A stretch of 64,000 nucleotides of DNA from Microthyrium microscopicum (Eukaryota; Ascomycota; Dothideomycetes; Microthyriales; Microthyriaceae), in the NCBI GenBank assembly GCA_010405405.1, contig MU004243.1, positions 491,340 through 555,339 of the forward strand, in the 5' to 3' direction. Shown piece after piece: positions 61,163-64,000 of this stretch. Below the pieces are notes generated by a model. It was not told where the DNA came from. It was given only the letters and a program-made list of their open reading frames with translations, and ran no database searches. The stretch's first letter is position 1. Each line of letters begins with the position of its first letter. A program made the translations under genes and the position numbers.

Positions 61163-62979
61163 TTATGGTTCTCCAGCAGACAACATCAACCGCTCCAATT
61201 CGTCAGGCGTCAACGTGCTCTTCCTTCTCCGCGGCCGCCCCTTCACACCTGTCTTCCGCACTTTCTTTGCAGCAATTGAGTCTTCCGCTTTCACCCTGGC
61301 TCCTGCCTCTGTGTTCTCCCGACTTGCGTTCTCACGGCTCGACGGCCTAGTCTCACGACTTGATGGCCGTGATAGATCCTCTGCCCGCAGCACTCCACGC
61401 GCTACTGCCGCTGCTTCTGCTTCCGCGGCAGCGACGTTTAGTTTCTCTTGGACGGTGAGTTTTGGTGCACGCTCGTCGGGGTGTGGTTCTGGTGAGGATG
61501 ATCGTTTGCGTGGTGAGGGCGATATGTAGAGATATACGTCTGATGCGGATGGTAATCTGGCGGACGGTGGGAGAGCTGTAGTGGAGAGTTGTGATTTTGA
61601 GGAGCGAGTGGAGACTGTGCGTTCAGAACTCGAATTTGAGTCTGGGATTGCTTCGTGCTGCTGGAAGGCGACTTTCTTTGGTGATCGAGCGGTTGCGTAT
61701 TTGCGTTCAGCTTTTGGTGCTGGTGAAGGGCTAGGTGGCGCAACGAGCGAGGTGTCTAGGTCGTCGAGTTGACTGGGCTCCGAGTCTGAATCGCCGGTGT
61801 CTGTGAGTGCCACGATGCTGTCTTCTAGGATGCCGTGCTGCATGTTCATTTCTTTGCCGAGACCGAGTACGCGCTTGATCTCGTCGAGGTTGATGGTTTG
61901 GTCGCCGTTTAGGACGCGGTCACGCCAGGTGTCCATCATGAGAATTGTTTCGCGCCATTTGAGCTCCATGTGGTCCCAACCGGTACGCAGCTTGTGAATC
62001 TCTTCTTCACGGATAGCGACTTCTTCAATTGGAACGAAGTTGGGGTTGGTGAGGATGTTGCGGAGGTTGTTAAGGACCATGTCCATGTCTTTGCCAAGGA
62101 CATCGAAGGAGATGACGGGCGGATTTATAGAGTTGCCCATTTGGCTATCTTCTTCTGTTATGGCATCGGGGACTGATTGAAGGCGTTCGGCGTTTTCAGG
62201 GAGACCTTGGAGCTCTTTGAGAGTAAGAAGTGTGCTTTGAACAAGGCTGATGAGATTGTCGTTTTCGTCGCTTAAGCTTTGGCTGAGCTGGGTTAAGAAC
62301 TCTGTGGTCTCTTGATTCAGACTATATGCCGGATCGTGAACAGCCATAGCATCTTGGCTTTTGGAGTTCTCGCTCTTGACACCTGTAACACCTGGCTGAA
62401 TCACGATAGCCATCCCCTGCGCTGAGCGGTTGCCACGCTGTTGTGTTGTCAAATGTGATTTGAGCTTCTGAATTTGCAAATCGCGTTTCCTTACATCGTT
62501 TGCGCATGCTGCACGTATCTGACCCACAGTAGTTTTCAGTTTCGCCAGCTCATCCCGAAGAGCGCGAGCCGAAGCTTCGGCAGTCTTTGCAGCACGGGCG
62601 GCGGCCCGTTCTTGTGTTTGACATTGAACGAGTTGACGGTTCAAATCGTCAACTTTGATCTGGAGGCGGTCGATAGAGGTAATGTTCGAGGTCGATTCGG
62701 TACGAAGGGTTCGGATGGTCTGCGCGAGGGTTTCTCGCTGTTCCTGTTCTCGCTACAACTTGTCAGCCACGCCCGACCTGATGATCATATGAAACTGACA
62801 TCTCGCCTTAGTATCATGTCATGAACGAGGTTGATGATTTCAGCCAGTGTTTGTTCTGTCCCCCCTTCCGCCTTATGAGGTCGAGCAAATTGGATTTGTT
62901 TCCCATTTCGAAGCAAGCCGCGTGCAAGTAAAAGGTTGTTGAGGTAGGTTGACGCGGTTTTCAAATTGACTGTGTCCAT
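61163..62979 (-). CDS. ADIP-family (afadin/alpha-actinin-binding-like) coiled-coil protein
   Basis: Exons 62800-62979 and 61163-62752, with a 47 bp intron, give 589 residues in frame. The N-terminus (TASTYLNNLLLARGLLRNGKQI, then GGTEQTLAEIINLVHDMILRRD) matches fungal ADIP-family proteins. Residues 60-150 form a coiled coil (QTIRTLRTEST, LRDELAKLK), with a further helical region near 210-320. The last 200 residues are Ser/Pro/Glu-rich and disordered, with a basic end (KGRPRRRKSTLTPDELERLMLS) that could be a nuclear signal. Animal relatives act at cell junctions and centrosomes; I believe some fungal ones are annotated as interacting with the mitotic kinase NIMA, but I could not check this. The junction keeps frame and a conserved RDREQEQRE helix. 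Confidence 0.75.
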
Positions 62980-64000
62980 AGTAATAGCGATGGCACTCTT
63001 ATAGGAAGTGCTTGTCGTCAGCCGAAGATGGATCCTTAATAGGTGGGGTTGATGCTGGAGTACAATGCAGTCAACTGGTTGCTTGGACGTGAGCGTGATT
63101 TTTGATTTGTTTACAAAAAGCGTTGCTGGGGAGTGGTACAGTTTGAGGACTAGCGCCGCGATTGATAAGATTTGATGGAGAACGCGTTTCGCGCGTGGCC
63201 TTAGCGTGGCATGAAGAGCGCCACAACGCTAAGAAACGCCAACGATCTAGCGCTTCCTCGATTTCACATCTTCATCCAACTTCAACTCATAATACGTTTT
63301 GATGCTGCCAACCCCGAAAGCAATTGGACTCTTACTGACAGATTGAGTACGATGTCATCTAGAGGCGTCAATAAAAGGATTCAGGATGAAAGATTTGACA
63401 CCACCCTTCAACTTCAGTTGTCGAACCATCGCGAAACTACGCTCACCACTCTGATGGCAAAGATACCTAGTTGAGACTGACTTAGCCTTCGTTACTCATT
63501 TGCAAACAACTTTAACCACTTTATCCCGTAGCATGAACATCTAGGAGGCTACAATTATCCATATCGCTGTCCTATACTCCGACATCCATCATCTACATAC
63601 ACATACACCTACTATCTTTGGCAGCGAACGCGAGAAATGTTGCCAAGTATGCAGGTCAATTTGCAACCTATTCCACTTATTAGACACCAGGCAAGCCAGG
63701 CCTAGAAGCTCATCGCCACGGACAAATGAAACCCCGCATATAGCCCATTCACCGCATGCCCGGTCGAGGTCATACTCGTTAGCGCCACTCTATTCCAAAC
63801 AACGCCCGCCTACCCAGATTCTGGTCAGAAAACGTGCCAGCCATGGCCTACCCGGTTCGGAACATAGTCTTAAAGTTCCCTTGTCCCTTCCTTAAACCAA
63901 GTTCCTATCCAATATAGTTTGCTTGGCACACACCCGCGTATTGTCGAATTGTCGCACATTCAATGCAATATGATGAGAAGACATCGGAGCCAGGTTCAAA
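62980..64000. other. Intergenic to window end
   Basis: This 1 kb stretch holds the coiled-coil gene promoter and sequence running out of the window. The only open frame (63211-63474) has no coding character that I can support. Nothing else was seen. Confidence 0.45.

Overview
The window is nuclear DNA of a filamentous ascomycete (Pezizomycotina). The evidence is short spliceosomal introns, mostly 46-62 bp with GTAAGT- or GTATGT-like donors, together with fungal-only families: division-2 chitin synthases, a group III HAMP-repeat histidine kinase, a UstYa-type oxidase and a DOMON-cytochrome b561 protein. A leotiomycete is my guess, but no marker here proves it. I support 23 protein genes on both strands. 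For every multi-exon gene I worked out splice sites by hand and checked that the summed exons keep one frame. No rRNA, tRNA, CRISPR array, transposase or reverse transcriptase was seen.

Layout. 1-11.6 kb: the 3' end of a SNF2 helicase gene, a secreted rhamnogalacturonan acetylesterase, a small beta-trefoil-like protein, an IMPACT/YigZ protein, a 14-TM MFS exporter, and three unrecognised minus-strand genes, one with a zinc-cluster-like cysteine motif. 11.6-22.6 kb: two large chitin synthase genes transcribed away from each other across a 2.3 kb intergenic region. One carries a degenerate myosin-motor-like domain; the other has none. 23.6-28.3 kb: a UstYa-like oxidase facing a 2-oxoglutarate/Fe(II) oxygenase, an FRG1 homologue, and a secreted GH10 xylanase. 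29.4-36.5 kb: an arrestin-like adaptor with a PY motif, an eight-exon gene for an unrecognised secreted and probably GPI-anchored protein, and an AYR1-like short-chain reductase. 37.8-53.8 kb: an Ark1/Prk1 (NAK) family kinase, the group III hybrid histidine kinase, and a large RING-containing SNF2 helicase. 57-63 kb: a DOMON-b561 membrane protein, an RRM-like protein with tandem peptide repeats, and an ADIP-family coiled-coil protein.

Together the genes read as cell-wall building and wall-stress sensing (chitin synthases, histidine kinase), endocytosis and trafficking control (NAK kinase, arrestin), plant-polymer breakdown (xylanase, pectin acetylesterase, possibly DOMON-b561) and chromatin or DNA repair (two SNF2 proteins). 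They are not one operon-like system. The candidates for something less described are the UstYa/2OG-oxygenase pair, the eight-exon secreted protein, the atypical zinc-cluster protein, and upstream ORFs just before the kinase and histidine kinase starts. I found no convincing wholly new system.
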